Source: JBPBPI01 sp050954885
Lineage (GTDB): Bacteria > Pseudomonadota > Alphaproteobacteria > Caedimonadales > Caedimonadaceae
Assembly (NCBI GenBank): GCA_050954885.1
Contig: JBPBPI010000134.1
Location: forward strand, 1 to 10,968
Direction of reading: 5' to 3'
DNA: 10,968 nt
Position numbers and translations under genes: made by a program. Shown piece after piece: positions 1 through 6,939 of this stretch. The first letter of the stretch is position 1; every line of letters begins with the position of its first letter. The notes under the pieces were generated by a model. The model was not told where the DNA came from, did no database searches, and saw only the letters and a list, made by a program, of their open reading frames with translations.

Positions 1-1225
1 AAAACAGAACACGTTCCCTTAAATCTATGCTATATCCGTAACTCATTCACTCAAAATATCAAAGACAAATCATTACGTCAATCAGCTATAGGTCTTTATA
101 AAGCTTTAGGTTTTGATGTCTTTTCAATTGATGGTCATAATTTAAAACAAATTGAATCAACCTTAAGGCCCCTTCGGACATCTCAAAAAAAACCGGTTTT
201 TATTATAGCCAACACACAAATTGGTCGGGGACTTTTATATCATCAAGGAACACTTTCAGCCCACAATCATCTTCAGCAAGTTGCTATAAAGTCATTGCAA
301 CAGCAAATACTCCCCTCTTATCAACCTTGGCAAGTTGATCATAAAATCTATAAATTTTTTCAGAAAAAAACATCAATTTATAAGAGATAAGATTGTCTTA
401 AAACAACAAGATGACAACATTTCAGAAGAAAAAATTTTAGAAATATTAGACTCATGTGAAGATCAACATGTATCTCAATCAGGACGCTTTCTTTCTCAAC
501 ATGTTTTAAATCATTTATCCCGTTATTTTCCCCAACTATACAGTGGTTCTGCTGATTCAGCACACTCAGACGGTACCTGGGTTAAAGATTGTGACATTAT
601 CTTATCGCCTCATTATCAAGGACGAAATATCAAGTTTGGGGTGAGAGAGTTTGGCATGATGTCAGCCGCAAATGGACTTGCTCAAACGAAAACGTTGATT
701 CCTGTTGTTGGCGGATTTTTAGCTTTTAGTGATTATTTAAAAGCAGCGATCCGATTTGCAGCCATACCGCGTCAAGATTTACCTTTTCTTAATTTGGCAC
801 ACAATTATCAAGAAACGGTGAAACGCGGTACTTATATTGTTCGAGACAGTAAAAATCCTGAAATTGTTATTTATGCCTCAGGTTCTGAAGTAAAACTTGC
901 TTTAGACGTTTATAAAATTTTTCAAAAAGAACAGATAGCATGTCGCATTATCTCTTTTCCTTCTTTTGAATTATTTGACCAGCAAGAAGATGACTATAAA
1001 GCTAAGATTCTTTACCATGAGGCTAAAATTTCGGTCAGCATCGAAGCCGCTCCTCAATTAAATTGGCACAAATTTATCGGCAAAGAAGGATTAGCAATCA
1101 GTGTTAATGACTATGGTTTTTCAGATACATCCAAAAACATTGCTGACAAATCTGGCTTTACAGCAGAAAAAATCTTTAATATTATTAAATCATCTCTGAT
1201 AAAATTGGATAATTTAGCTGTATAA
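1..1225 (+). pseudogene. tkt: Transketolase, 5'-truncated by the window edge, frameshifted and internally deleted
   Basis: Transketolase (ThDP-dependent, pentose phosphate pathway) moves two-carbon ketol units between sugar phosphates. The first frame is open from base 1 to the TAA at 388-390. It carries the end of the N-terminal ThDP domain, with FSIDGHN followed by PVFIIANTQIGRG. The second frame, displaced by +1, runs from about 335 to 1225. It carries the pyrimidine domain, with GSADSAHSDGTW, GVREFGM (638-658, including the family's catalytic Glu) and the C-terminal domain with YASGSEV. The frames overlap where there are a T6 run (355-360) and an A7 run (364-370), likely indel sites. A second lesion lies near 761-766: AAIRFAA joins directly to PRQDLP. 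Family members have roughly 65-70 residues between these points, including the HDSIGLGEDGPTHQP segment that binds cofactor and substrate. The loss is in frame. The TTG at 335 could start the second piece, but no good ribosome binding site is seen. A functional enzyme is very unlikely. The GDG ThDP motif would lie left of the window. Confidence 0.88.
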
Positions 1226-1250
1226 TTGTGTCGATACACTTTAATTTTAT

Positions 1251-1320
1251 CATCCCTTAATGTACATCACTTGCTTTAAGGACGATGTCAACCAAGTCTT
1301 GAGTTAAAAACACTTCTTTA
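1251..1320 (-). pseudogene. Remnant of an rtcB 3' end (diverged partial duplicate)
   Basis: Read on the minus strand, this stretch resembles the last codons of the intact rtcB at 1930-3093. Bases 1251-1292 align with 1931-1977 at 36 of 42 positions by hand, with one 5-base gap. The match includes an identical 13-base core (1280-1292 and 1965-1977). All six substitutions are transitions. The remnant encodes the tail LKQVMYIKG against LKQVMCIKG in the intact gene, and DLVDIV further upstream, but the 5-base deletion puts these in different frames. Similarity fades beyond about 1300, with a possible weak extension to 1320. It cannot encode a protein. It is either a relic of a second rtcB copy or a duplicated insertion target flanking the toxin-antitoxin module. 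Confidence 0.72.
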
Positions 1321-1326
1321 TGTTTA

Positions 1327-1369
1327 TTGTAATACATGTTATACATGTATTATAAAAGATAAGATGGAG
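1327..1369 (+). promoter_or_regulatory. Promoter, palindromic operator and ribosome binding site of the toxin-antitoxin module
   Basis: A perfect inverted repeat with 10-base arms, TAATACATGT (1330-1339) and ACATGTATTA (1343-1352), surrounds a 3-base centre (TAT). A plausible promoter overlaps it: -35 TTGTAA at 1327-1332 and -10 TTATAA at 1350-1355, spacing 17. A GGAG ribosome binding site at 1366-1369 sits 8 bases before the antitoxin ATG. Ribbon-helix-helix antitoxins usually bind such palindromes to repress their own promoter, so autoregulation is the natural reading. The palindrome is seen directly; the binding is inferred. Confidence 0.65.
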
Positions 1370-1377
1370 ATTTTAAT

Positions 1378-1608
1378 ATGACGACTTCTGTAAGATTTTC
1401 ACAAAATATTGAACAACGTTTAAATCATCTTGCCAAAGAAACTCATCGCACCAAAACTTATTACATTCAGCAAGCTGTGGAAGATTTTTTGGAAGAGCAG
1501 GAAGATTATTATTTGGTCCAAGCTGTCAAAGAAAGAATCGATTCAGGGGAAGAGAAACTTTATTCTTTAGAAGAAGCAAAAAAGATTTTAGGTCTTAAAA
1601 AATCTTAA
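1378..1608 (+). CDS. RelB-like ribbon-helix-helix antitoxin
   Basis: This 76-residue protein is the antitoxin of a type II toxin-antitoxin module. Residues 2-45 have the ribbon-helix-helix pattern: a short strand TTSVRFS, then helices IEQRLNHLAKE and TYYIQQAVEDFLEEQEDYYL. This should form a dimer that binds the operator just upstream. The C-terminal part (about 46-76) is charged and ends in YSLEEAKKILGL, the common toxin-wrapping tail of RelB-type antitoxins that precede RelE/ParE toxins. The ATG is supported by a GGAG at 8 bases. The stop lies one base before the toxin ATG, so the pair would be translationally coupled. The antitoxin frame is intact, whereas its toxin is frameshifted. Assignment to RelB rather than another ribbon-helix-helix antitoxin rests on the partner and the C-terminal tail. 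Confidence 0.88.
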   Translation: MTTSVRFSQNIEQRLNHLAKETHRTKTYYIQQAVEDFLEEQEDYYLVQAVKERIDSGEEKLYSLEEAKKILGLKKS

Positions 1609-1609
1609 A

Positions 1610-1874
1610 ATGTGGAAACTGACATTTACCAATACAGCCCTGAAACAAATGAACAAAATAGATTTTTCTGAAAAAGAAAAAACCTTTCATTATCTTGAAA
1701 CAAAAGTTGTACCAACTGAAAGACCCTAAAACATTGGGAAAACCTTTGAAAGGGAATCTGCGTCATTTTTGGTGTTACCGCGTTGGGAATTATCGTATTA
1801 TTACAGATATCGTAGATCAACGTTTGATAATTGAGATCATTCAAATTGGACACCGGCGTAAGATTTATCACTAA
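1610..1874 (+). pseudogene. RelE/ParE-family toxin with a one-base frameshift
   Basis: From the ATG at 1610 the frame encodes 39 residues and stops at 1727-1729. Its first 34 residues (MWKLTFTNTALKQMNK through YLETKVV) are a typical RelE start. Dropping one C from the CC at 1712-1713 restores the rest in one frame: QLKDPKTLGKPLKG, then FWCYRVGNYRII, then IIQIGHRRKIYH, stop at 1872-1874. The restored protein would be 87 residues, normal for RelE/ParE toxins. It keeps the core Arg-rich YRVGNYRI strand and the C-terminal GHRRKIY motif found in ribosome-dependent mRNA endonucleases of the RelE group. As written, the toxin is truncated and should be inactive. The lesion is not in a long homopolymer, so it is probably a true insertion, although a sequencing error cannot be excluded from one sequence. 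Confidence 0.85.
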
Positions 1875-1929
1875 ATTTTTTAACGTTAACACCAAAACAT
1901 GTTTATAAAAATATGCTTTTTATGTGACA

Positions 1930-3093
1930 TTATCCCTTGATACACATCACTTGTTTCAACACATGGACGATGTCAACAAGATCTTTTTGAAGGTCCATGA
2001 CTTGATCGATGTCTTTATAGGCGGCTGGAATTTCATCGATGACGGCTTCGTCTTTACGACATTCGATGCCTTGGGTTTGATCTGCTAAATCTTGCATTGA
2101 AAACAGTTCTTTGGCACGTCCCCGGCTCATACGGCGTCCTGCCCCATGAGAGCAAGAACAAAATGAATCAAGATTACCTTTACCACGAACAATATAAGAT
2201 TTGGTTCCCATACTTCCCGGAATAATGCCTAACTCGCCTTCCCGTGCCGACACCGCGCCTTTGCGTGTAATCCAAATATTTTTACCAAAATGATGTTCAA
2301 GGGCCGAATAATTATGATGGCAATCAATTCGCACTGTTGTTAAAGCTTCAGGCCCGCGATCTTCACCAAAAAGATGATAGGAAATATCTTTTAGAATGCT
2401 TGCTATCATCTCGTTACGGTTTGCCTGAGCATAGTATTGAGCAAACAATAAATCCTGAATATAGTCATCAAATTCTGGTGTGCCTTGAACAAGATAGGCT
2501 AAATCAAGAGATAGTAGATCGATGAAATAAGATTTCATCAAGCCTTTGGCACGATCAATATGATATTCGGCCAATGTTTTACCCAAATTGCGGCTGCCAC
2601 TGTGCAACATGACCCAAGCGTTGTTGTCCTCGTCTTGGCAAAGCTCGATAAAATGATTACCTCCACCCAAGGTACCCAATTGACGCATCGCTTTTTGAGC
2701 CAATTTATCTTTCAAATCTGACGAACGATTGTATAAACCTTTAAAAGTCATTTCAGCACGTGATGAGACCTGAGAGTGTTGATTGAAACCAACGGGTATC
2801 GATCTCTCAATTGAAGATCTGAGTTTAGCCAATGAATCGCCAAAACAATCAATTTTGAAAGGCAATTTAACGGCGCACATGCCACAACCAATATCAACCC
2901 CGACAGCCGCCGGTATAATGGCGCCTTTGGTGGCGATCACGGTACCAATGGTTGACCCTTTACCCAGATGTGCATCGGGCATGACAGCCACATGTTCAAA
3001 AATGAAAGGTAGTTTTGCCACCTGATCGATTTGATTTAAAGTTTCGCGGTCTAAATCTTTGGCCCATATTTTAACATTATGTTGAGGTAACAT
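1930..3093 (-). CDS. rtcB: RtcB family RNA-splicing ligase
   Basis: RtcB joins RNA 2',3'-cyclic phosphate (or 3'-phosphate) ends to 5'-OH ends, using GTP and Mn2+ through a histidine-guanylate intermediate. In bacteria it serves in RNA repair. The 387-residue protein is close in length to E. coli RtcB (408). It keeps the metal and catalytic positions: Cys70 in VGVDIGCGM, His147 in GGGNHFIE, His164 in MLHSGSRN, His259-His260 in CHHNY, and the guanylated His316 in CSCSHGAGR. MPDAHLGKGSTIG (39-50) and the tail QVMCIKG are also typical. The ATG fits the family N-terminus, although no strong Shine-Dalgarno sequence is seen. It lies 60 bp after rpoD on the same strand, beyond a hairpin; read-through or a weak local promoter could express it. 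No archease, RtcA or RtcR gene is visible. Its 3' end faces the toxin-antitoxin module and has a degraded duplicate at about 1251-1292. Confidence 0.97.
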   Translation of the reverse strand: MLPQHNVKIWAKDLDRETLNQIDQVAKLPFIFEHVAVMPDAHLGKGSTIGTVIATKGAIIPAAVGVDIGCGMCAVKLPFKIDCFGDSLAKLRSSIERSIPVGFNQHSQVSSRAEMTFKGLYNRSSDLKDKLAQKAMRQLGTLGGGNHFIELCQDEDNNAWVMLHSGSRNLGKTLAEYHIDRAKGLMKSYFIDLLSLDLAYLVQGTPEFDDYIQDLLFAQYYAQANRNEMIASILKDISYHLFGEDRGPEALTTVRIDCHHNYSALEHHFGKNIWITRKGAVSAREGELGIIPGSMGTKSYIVRGKGNLDSFCSCSHGAGRRMSRGRAKELFSMQDLADQTQGIECRKDEAVIDEIPAAYKDIDQVMDLQKDLVDIVHVLKQVMCIKG

Positions 3094-3117
3094 GGATATA
3101 ACAAATTTTATTGAAAG

Positions 3118-3147
3118 TCAGCCTGCCTTGATATCAAAACAGGCTGA
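3118..3147 (-). terminator. Hairpin after rpoD, probable terminator or attenuator
   Basis: An 8-bp perfect stem, TCAGCCTG (3118-3125) with CAGGCTGA (3140-3147), encloses a 14-base interior that contains the 10-base palindrome TTGATATCAA (3128-3137). The hairpin can therefore extend past a 2x2 mismatch. It begins 6 bases after the rpoD stop. On the minus strand it is followed by only a short T run (CTTTC); on the plus strand by TTTTATTT. It may terminate rpoD partially, letting some transcription into rtcB, or act on plus-strand antisense transcripts. The structure is clear; the direction of action is not. Confidence 0.6.
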
Positions 3148-3153
3148 TTTTAT

Positions 3154-5151
3154 TTATGAATCCAAAAAACTACGTAATTTCTTGGAACGACTTGGATGTT
3201 TCAGCTTGCGCAGGGCTTTGGCTTCAATTTGCCGGATGCGCTCACGGGTGACTGAAAATTGTTGACCCACCTCTTCCAACGTATGGTCGGTGTTCATCCC
3301 AATGCCAAATCGCATGCGCAAAACCCGTTCCTCGCGCGGTGTCAGACTTGACAAAACACGGGTTGTGGTCTCGCGAAGGTTTGAATTCACCGCGGAATCC
3401 AGTGGCAAAATAGCATTTTGATCTTCGATAAAATCGCCCAAATGACCATCTTCTTCATCCCCAATGGGGGTTTCAAGGCTGATCGGTTCTTTGGCAATTT
3501 TCATGACCTTACGGACCTTATCAACCGGCATGGCCAATTTTTCTGCTAATTCTTCAGGCGTAGGTTCACGCCCAATTTCATGAAGCATTTGACGTGACGT
3601 CCGGATCAATTTATTGATGGTTTCAATCATATGAACCGGAATACGGATGGTTCGCGCTTGATCTGCAATGGATCGGGTGATGGCTTGACGAATCCACCAC
3701 GTGGCATAGGTTGAAAATTTAAAGCCGCGACGATGTTCAAATTTATCAACCGCTTTCATCAACCCAATATTACCTTCTTGAATTAAATCCAAAAATTGTA
3801 ATCCGCGATTGGTATATTTCTTAGCGATCGAGATCACCAACCTTAAGTTGGCTTCAATCATTTCTTTTTTGGCTTTTCGGGCTTCACGATCGCCTTTTTG
3901 AACATCGGACACAATGCGTCTGAATTCTTGAATATTTAAGCCAGATTCAATAGAAACCTCGGCAATATACGCGCGAATTTCTTGAACTTCTTTTTGGTAG
4001 GTTTCTAAAAATTTTGCCCACCCCTTGCCACTTTGCTTGGCGATATGGGCAAACCAATCGGCATTTAATTCGTGGCCGTAATAATTTTTAAGAAAATCTT
4101 CTCGCTTTACACCACATTCAACGGCGTATTTTAAGATCTGTCCTTCATATTTTGTCAATCTACGGCTTAATTGATACAGCTGATCCACCAATTGATCGAT
4201 TCGACTCGGATTAAGGCGAACTTCACTAACCAACTCAACCAATCTGACTTTTAAATCTTTATAGGTTTTATCGTCTTCAGCCGATGGTTTTTTACCTGCT
4301 TGCGTCAGTTTAAGGCGTTCAACTTGAAGCACATGAAATTGATCATAGGTTTCGGCAATTTTGTCAAAGGCCTCAAGCACTTGTTCTTTCATCGACGCTT
4401 CCAAGGCTGACATTCCCGGAGATTGTTCTCCTTCTTTCAAGACAGCTTCAGTTTCTGATGATGCAGCCAATTTCTTTTTATCAAGGTCTTTTTTGCGCGC
4501 CGCATCGCGTGTCTCATTGTCATCTTCATTTTCTGATGTGGCATCGTTTTCCAAATCTTCTTCTGATTCTTCCAAAGCACTGACATCTTCATCTTCTGTC
4601 ACATCATCCAAATCGATGATATCTCTTAACATCAATTGATTTTCTCGTAAGGCATCGCGCCACGCGATGATGGCATGAATGGTTGACGGGCTCTCAAAGA
4701 TCTTTTCGATCATCATGAAGCGGCCCTCTTCAATGCGCATGGCAATCTTAATTTCGCCTTCACGTGAGAGTAACTCAACTTTACCCATTTCACGCAAGTA
4801 CATACGTACTGGATCATCGGTACGACCAATGTCAACGGCTTCTTCGTTATTTTCAGAAGCTTCCGATTCTTCTGATTCAGTGATTTCTTTAGGAGAATCT
4901 TCTTCAGATGCTTCATCGCTATCGACTATACTGATGCCCATTTCAGACAAAGTCGCCATTACATCTTCAATTTGTTCCGATGACATTTCATCTTGTGGCA
5001 GCAAATTATTGATCTGATCGTAGGTGATGTAGCCCTTTTCTTTACTGCGAGCTATTAATTTTTTCAGCGTAACTTTTAGATCTGCGCGATTGGCTTCTAC
5101 GAGAGGATCGCTATTGGTTGATTCTAAAGGACCTTCCATATCTGGGTTCAC
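3154..5151 (-). CDS. rpoD: RNA polymerase primary sigma factor RpoD (sigma-70)
   Basis: This is the housekeeping sigma factor, which directs RNA polymerase to -35/-10 promoters. Residue numbers here count from the upstream GTG at 5187; the preferred start below is residue 13. Region 1.1 spans about 37-90 (LKKLIARSKEKGYITYDQIN). An acidic linker is at 88-120. Region 1.2 covers 123-157 (DDPVRMYLREMG). A long non-conserved region (about 158-435) includes an acidic stretch at 192-226. Region 2 is at 440-520 (IQEGNIGLMKAVDKFE, FSTYATWWIRQAI, QARTIRIPVH). Region 3 is about 521-600. Region 4 has the helix-turn-helix TLEEVGQQFSVTRERIRQIE (636-655). The frame opens at GTG 5187, overlapping dnaG by 14 bp with its GAGG only one base away. 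The GTG at 5151 has AAAGGA at 7 bases and lies outside dnaG, so I prefer it (665 residues). An ATG at 5139 is a third choice. It is the last gene of the copper chaperone-dnaG-rpoD unit. Confidence 0.96.
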   Translation of the reverse strand: MNPDMEGPLESTNSDPLVEANRADLKVTLKKLIARSKEKGYITYDQINNLLPQDEMSSEQIEDVMATLSEMGISIVDSDEASEEDSPKEITESEESEASENNEEAVDIGRTDDPVRMYLREMGKVELLSREGEIKIAMRIEEGRFMMIEKIFESPSTIHAIIAWRDALRENQLMLRDIIDLDDVTEDEDVSALEESEEDLENDATSENEDDNETRDAARKKDLDKKKLAASSETEAVLKEGEQSPGMSALEASMKEQVLEAFDKIAETYDQFHVLQVERLKLTQAGKKPSAEDDKTYKDLKVRLVELVSEVRLNPSRIDQLVDQLYQLSRRLTKYEGQILKYAVECGVKREDFLKNYYGHELNADWFAHIAKQSGKGWAKFLETYQKEVQEIRAYIAEVSIESGLNIQEFRRIVSDVQKGDREARKAKKEMIEANLRLVISIAKKYTNRGLQFLDLIQEGNIGLMKAVDKFEHRRGFKFSTYATWWIRQAITRSIADQARTIRIPVHMIETINKLIRTSRQMLHEIGREPTPEELAEKLAMPVDKVRKVMKIAKEPISLETPIGDEEDGHLGDFIEDQNAILPLDSAVNSNLRETTTRVLSSLTPREERVLRMRFGIGMNTDHTLEEVGQQFSVTRERIRQIEAKALRKLKHPSRSKKLRSFLDS

Positions 5152-5158
5152 AATCTTA

Positions 5159-5164
5159 TCCTTT
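5159..5164 (-). promoter_or_regulatory. Ribosome binding site that decides the rpoD start
   Basis: AAAGGA on the minus strand lies in the 22-bp gap between the dnaG stop (5174) and the GTG at 5151, with 7-base spacing to that GTG. The farther upstream GTG at 5187 has no properly spaced site. This favours the shorter RpoD start. Confidence 0.6.
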
Positions 5165-5173
5165 CCATCGTTT

Positions 5174-6934
5174 TTACGTAAAATCACCCCTCATCTTTGC
5201 CTTCAGCAAGGATGAAGTTGACAGTTGAAATTGTTTGTTCATGGCCTCAATCTGATCGGCCACCTTTTTTGTGTTTTGCAGATGAAACCATATCTCTAGC
5301 CATCCTTGGCGTGCCGTTTGAAGATCAATTTCTGGTTTGACAAAAGAGGCATGCTTATAAACCTCGTTACACAGAATGTCGTCCAATGATTCAGCAAATC
5401 CGTTATTATACAGATAATCTCTCAATTTACCAGCATCAAAAGAATGATCTTCATTAATTCTTAAGATAAGCGCATCTTTTAAGGGATGAAAACAACTGTT
5501 GAGGTCAAATTCTTGGAATGATTCGTAATGTTCTTCCAAAATTAAGGGGTGGTTGATAAGACCCGCCAGCAAAATTTTTTGCTGAAGCAGTAACACATTC
5601 ATATTGGGCTTCACTTGCGCTAGAGAAATAAAGTTAGGCTGAAAATTTGTGCCCAATTTATAGGTTTTTTTGACGCGAAATAACTCTCTGATGCGGTTTC
5701 TGAAGGTATCACGGTAAGAAGTTTTGATGGTGGGATCTTCCATCTCACCCACCAAAGACATGACATCTTTTTCAAACTTTGCACGATCTTCCGGCGTATT
5801 TAAAGAATGACCTTTTAAAGCTTGAGTCCATAGCACGTCCACCAAGGGGGTGGTTGTGTTTAAAATTGACGTCAGTCGATCAACAGATCCGCTTTGAATA
5901 AGACTATCGGGATCTTCTCCTGCCGGAAGATGGGCAAATTGTAAACTAAATCCTGCCTTTAAAAGAGGCAATGAGCGTTGAGCCGCGCGATAAGCTGCTC
6001 TTTGTCCCGGAACGTCGCCATCAAAACATAAGGTTGGCGTTGGACTCAACTGCCACAACAATTTTATTTGCTCTTCCCCTAAGGCGGTTCCCAAGGGAGC
6101 TACAGCATTTTTAAACCCCCCTTGATTCAGGGCAATGACATCAAGATAGCCTTCGCATACAATGACTTGTTTGACTTGGGTAGCCGCAAGTCTTGCTAAA
6201 TGATACCCGTACAAAATAGAGCTTTTATGAAACACGTCAGTTTCAGGAGAATTTAAATATTTTGGTTGGTCATCGCCCAAAGTACGTCCGCCAAAGGCCA
6301 CAACTTTGCCGCGTCGATCCCAAATGGGAAACATCAAACGTGATCTAAAGCGATCATAACTTCGCGTTTTGTCGTCATTTTGAGAGAGCAAACCCGCATC
6401 CAACAATTTTTGTTCCGTGTATCCTTTGTCTAAAAAATAAGATTTAAACATGTTATTTGCGGGAGAAAAACCCAAACGAAACTGTTGCTGTGTCAGGTCG
6501 GACAACCCGCGCCTTTCAAGATAGCGGCGTCCCTCTAGACCTTCATTTGATTTTAAATAAGATTGAAAGTAACTGGTGGCCTCTTCTAAAAGATCATAAA
6601 TATCTTTAATTTTTTCAATTTTTTCAGGGGTCTCTTTAGAATATTCAGGCAGTGCAACACCCACAATGCCGGCGATTTTTTGAACAGCTTCCATAAAAGT
6701 GAGATTTTCAGATTTCTGAAGATATTCAATCACATCACCATGGGCGCCACAGCCGAAACAATGATAGGTGCCTTTGTCATCGCTAACAATAAAAGAGGGT
6801 GATTTTTCAGCATGGAAAGGACAGCATCCTGACATGTGTCGGCCTTGACGCTTTAATTTAACCCGCGTGCCAACATAAGAACTGAGTTGAAACTTTGATT
6901 TTAACCCCTCTAAAAATCCAGGTGACAATATCAT
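5174..6934 (-). CDS. dnaG: DNA primase DnaG
   Basis: DnaG synthesises the RNA primers for lagging-strand and origin replication, working with the DnaB helicase. The 586-residue protein has the full bacterial order of domains. An N-terminal CHC2 zinc finger has ligands Cys38, His41, Cys59 and Cys62, in CPFHAEKSPSF and HCFGCG. The RNA polymerase domain has FPIWDRRGKVVAFGGR and QPKYLNSPET (201-232). The TOPRIM core has Glu261 in VCEGYLDV and the metal-binding Asp305 and Asp307 in FDGD. A helical C-terminal part (about 370-586) should be the DnaB-interacting region. The residues after DGD read VPG where AG is usual, a minor substitution in the loop after the catalytic aspartates. The ATG at 6934 is 5 bases after the preceding stop; its own ribosome binding site is poor, so translational coupling is likely. 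rpoD follows closely. Confidence 0.97.
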   Translation of the reverse strand: MILSPGFLEGLKSKFQLSSYVGTRVKLKRQGRHMSGCCPFHAEKSPSFIVSDDKGTYHCFGCGAHGDVIEYLQKSENLTFMEAVQKIAGIVGVALPEYSKETPEKIEKIKDIYDLLEEATSYFQSYLKSNEGLEGRRYLERRGLSDLTQQQFRLGFSPANNMFKSYFLDKGYTEQKLLDAGLLSQNDDKTRSYDRFRSRLMFPIWDRRGKVVAFGGRTLGDDQPKYLNSPETDVFHKSSILYGYHLARLAATQVKQVIVCEGYLDVIALNQGGFKNAVAPLGTALGEEQIKLLWQLSPTPTLCFDGDVPGQRAAYRAAQRSLPLLKAGFSLQFAHLPAGEDPDSLIQSGSVDRLTSILNTTTPLVDVLWTQALKGHSLNTPEDRAKFEKDVMSLVGEMEDPTIKTSYRDTFRNRIRELFRVKKTYKLGTNFQPNFISLAQVKPNMNVLLLQQKILLAGLINHPLILEEHYESFQEFDLNSCFHPLKDALILRINEDHSFDAGKLRDYLYNNGFAESLDDILCNEVYKHASFVKPEIDLQTARQGWLEIWFHLQNTKKVADQIEAMNKQFQLSTSSLLKAKMRGDFT

Positions 6935-6939
6935 AATCT

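Noticed and set aside
335..1225. A functional split transketolase with separate N- and C-terminal subunits
   Set aside because: Split transketolases exist, but here the second frame has no ribosome binding site, overlaps the first out of frame, and lacks the conserved HDSIGLGEDGPTHQP segment. Decay explains it better.
1226..1250. Terminator after the transketolase remnant (GTGT-CGAT-ACAC followed by T-rich sequence)
   Set aside because: The stem is only four base pairs and the T tract is broken by A residues, so it is too weak to support.
1610..1874. Programmed ribosomal frameshift in the toxin gene
   Set aside because: No slippery heptamer or downstream structure is evident near 1712, and RelE-family genes are normally unframeshifted.
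1626..1895. An 89-residue open frame on the minus strand
   Set aside because: It lies entirely antisense to the restored RelE/ParE toxin reading and has no family resemblance.
4361..5017. Ser-rich open frames on the plus strand opposite rpoD
   Set aside because: They are the antisense of the acidic rpoD segments; their serine richness mirrors Glu/Asp codons read backwards.
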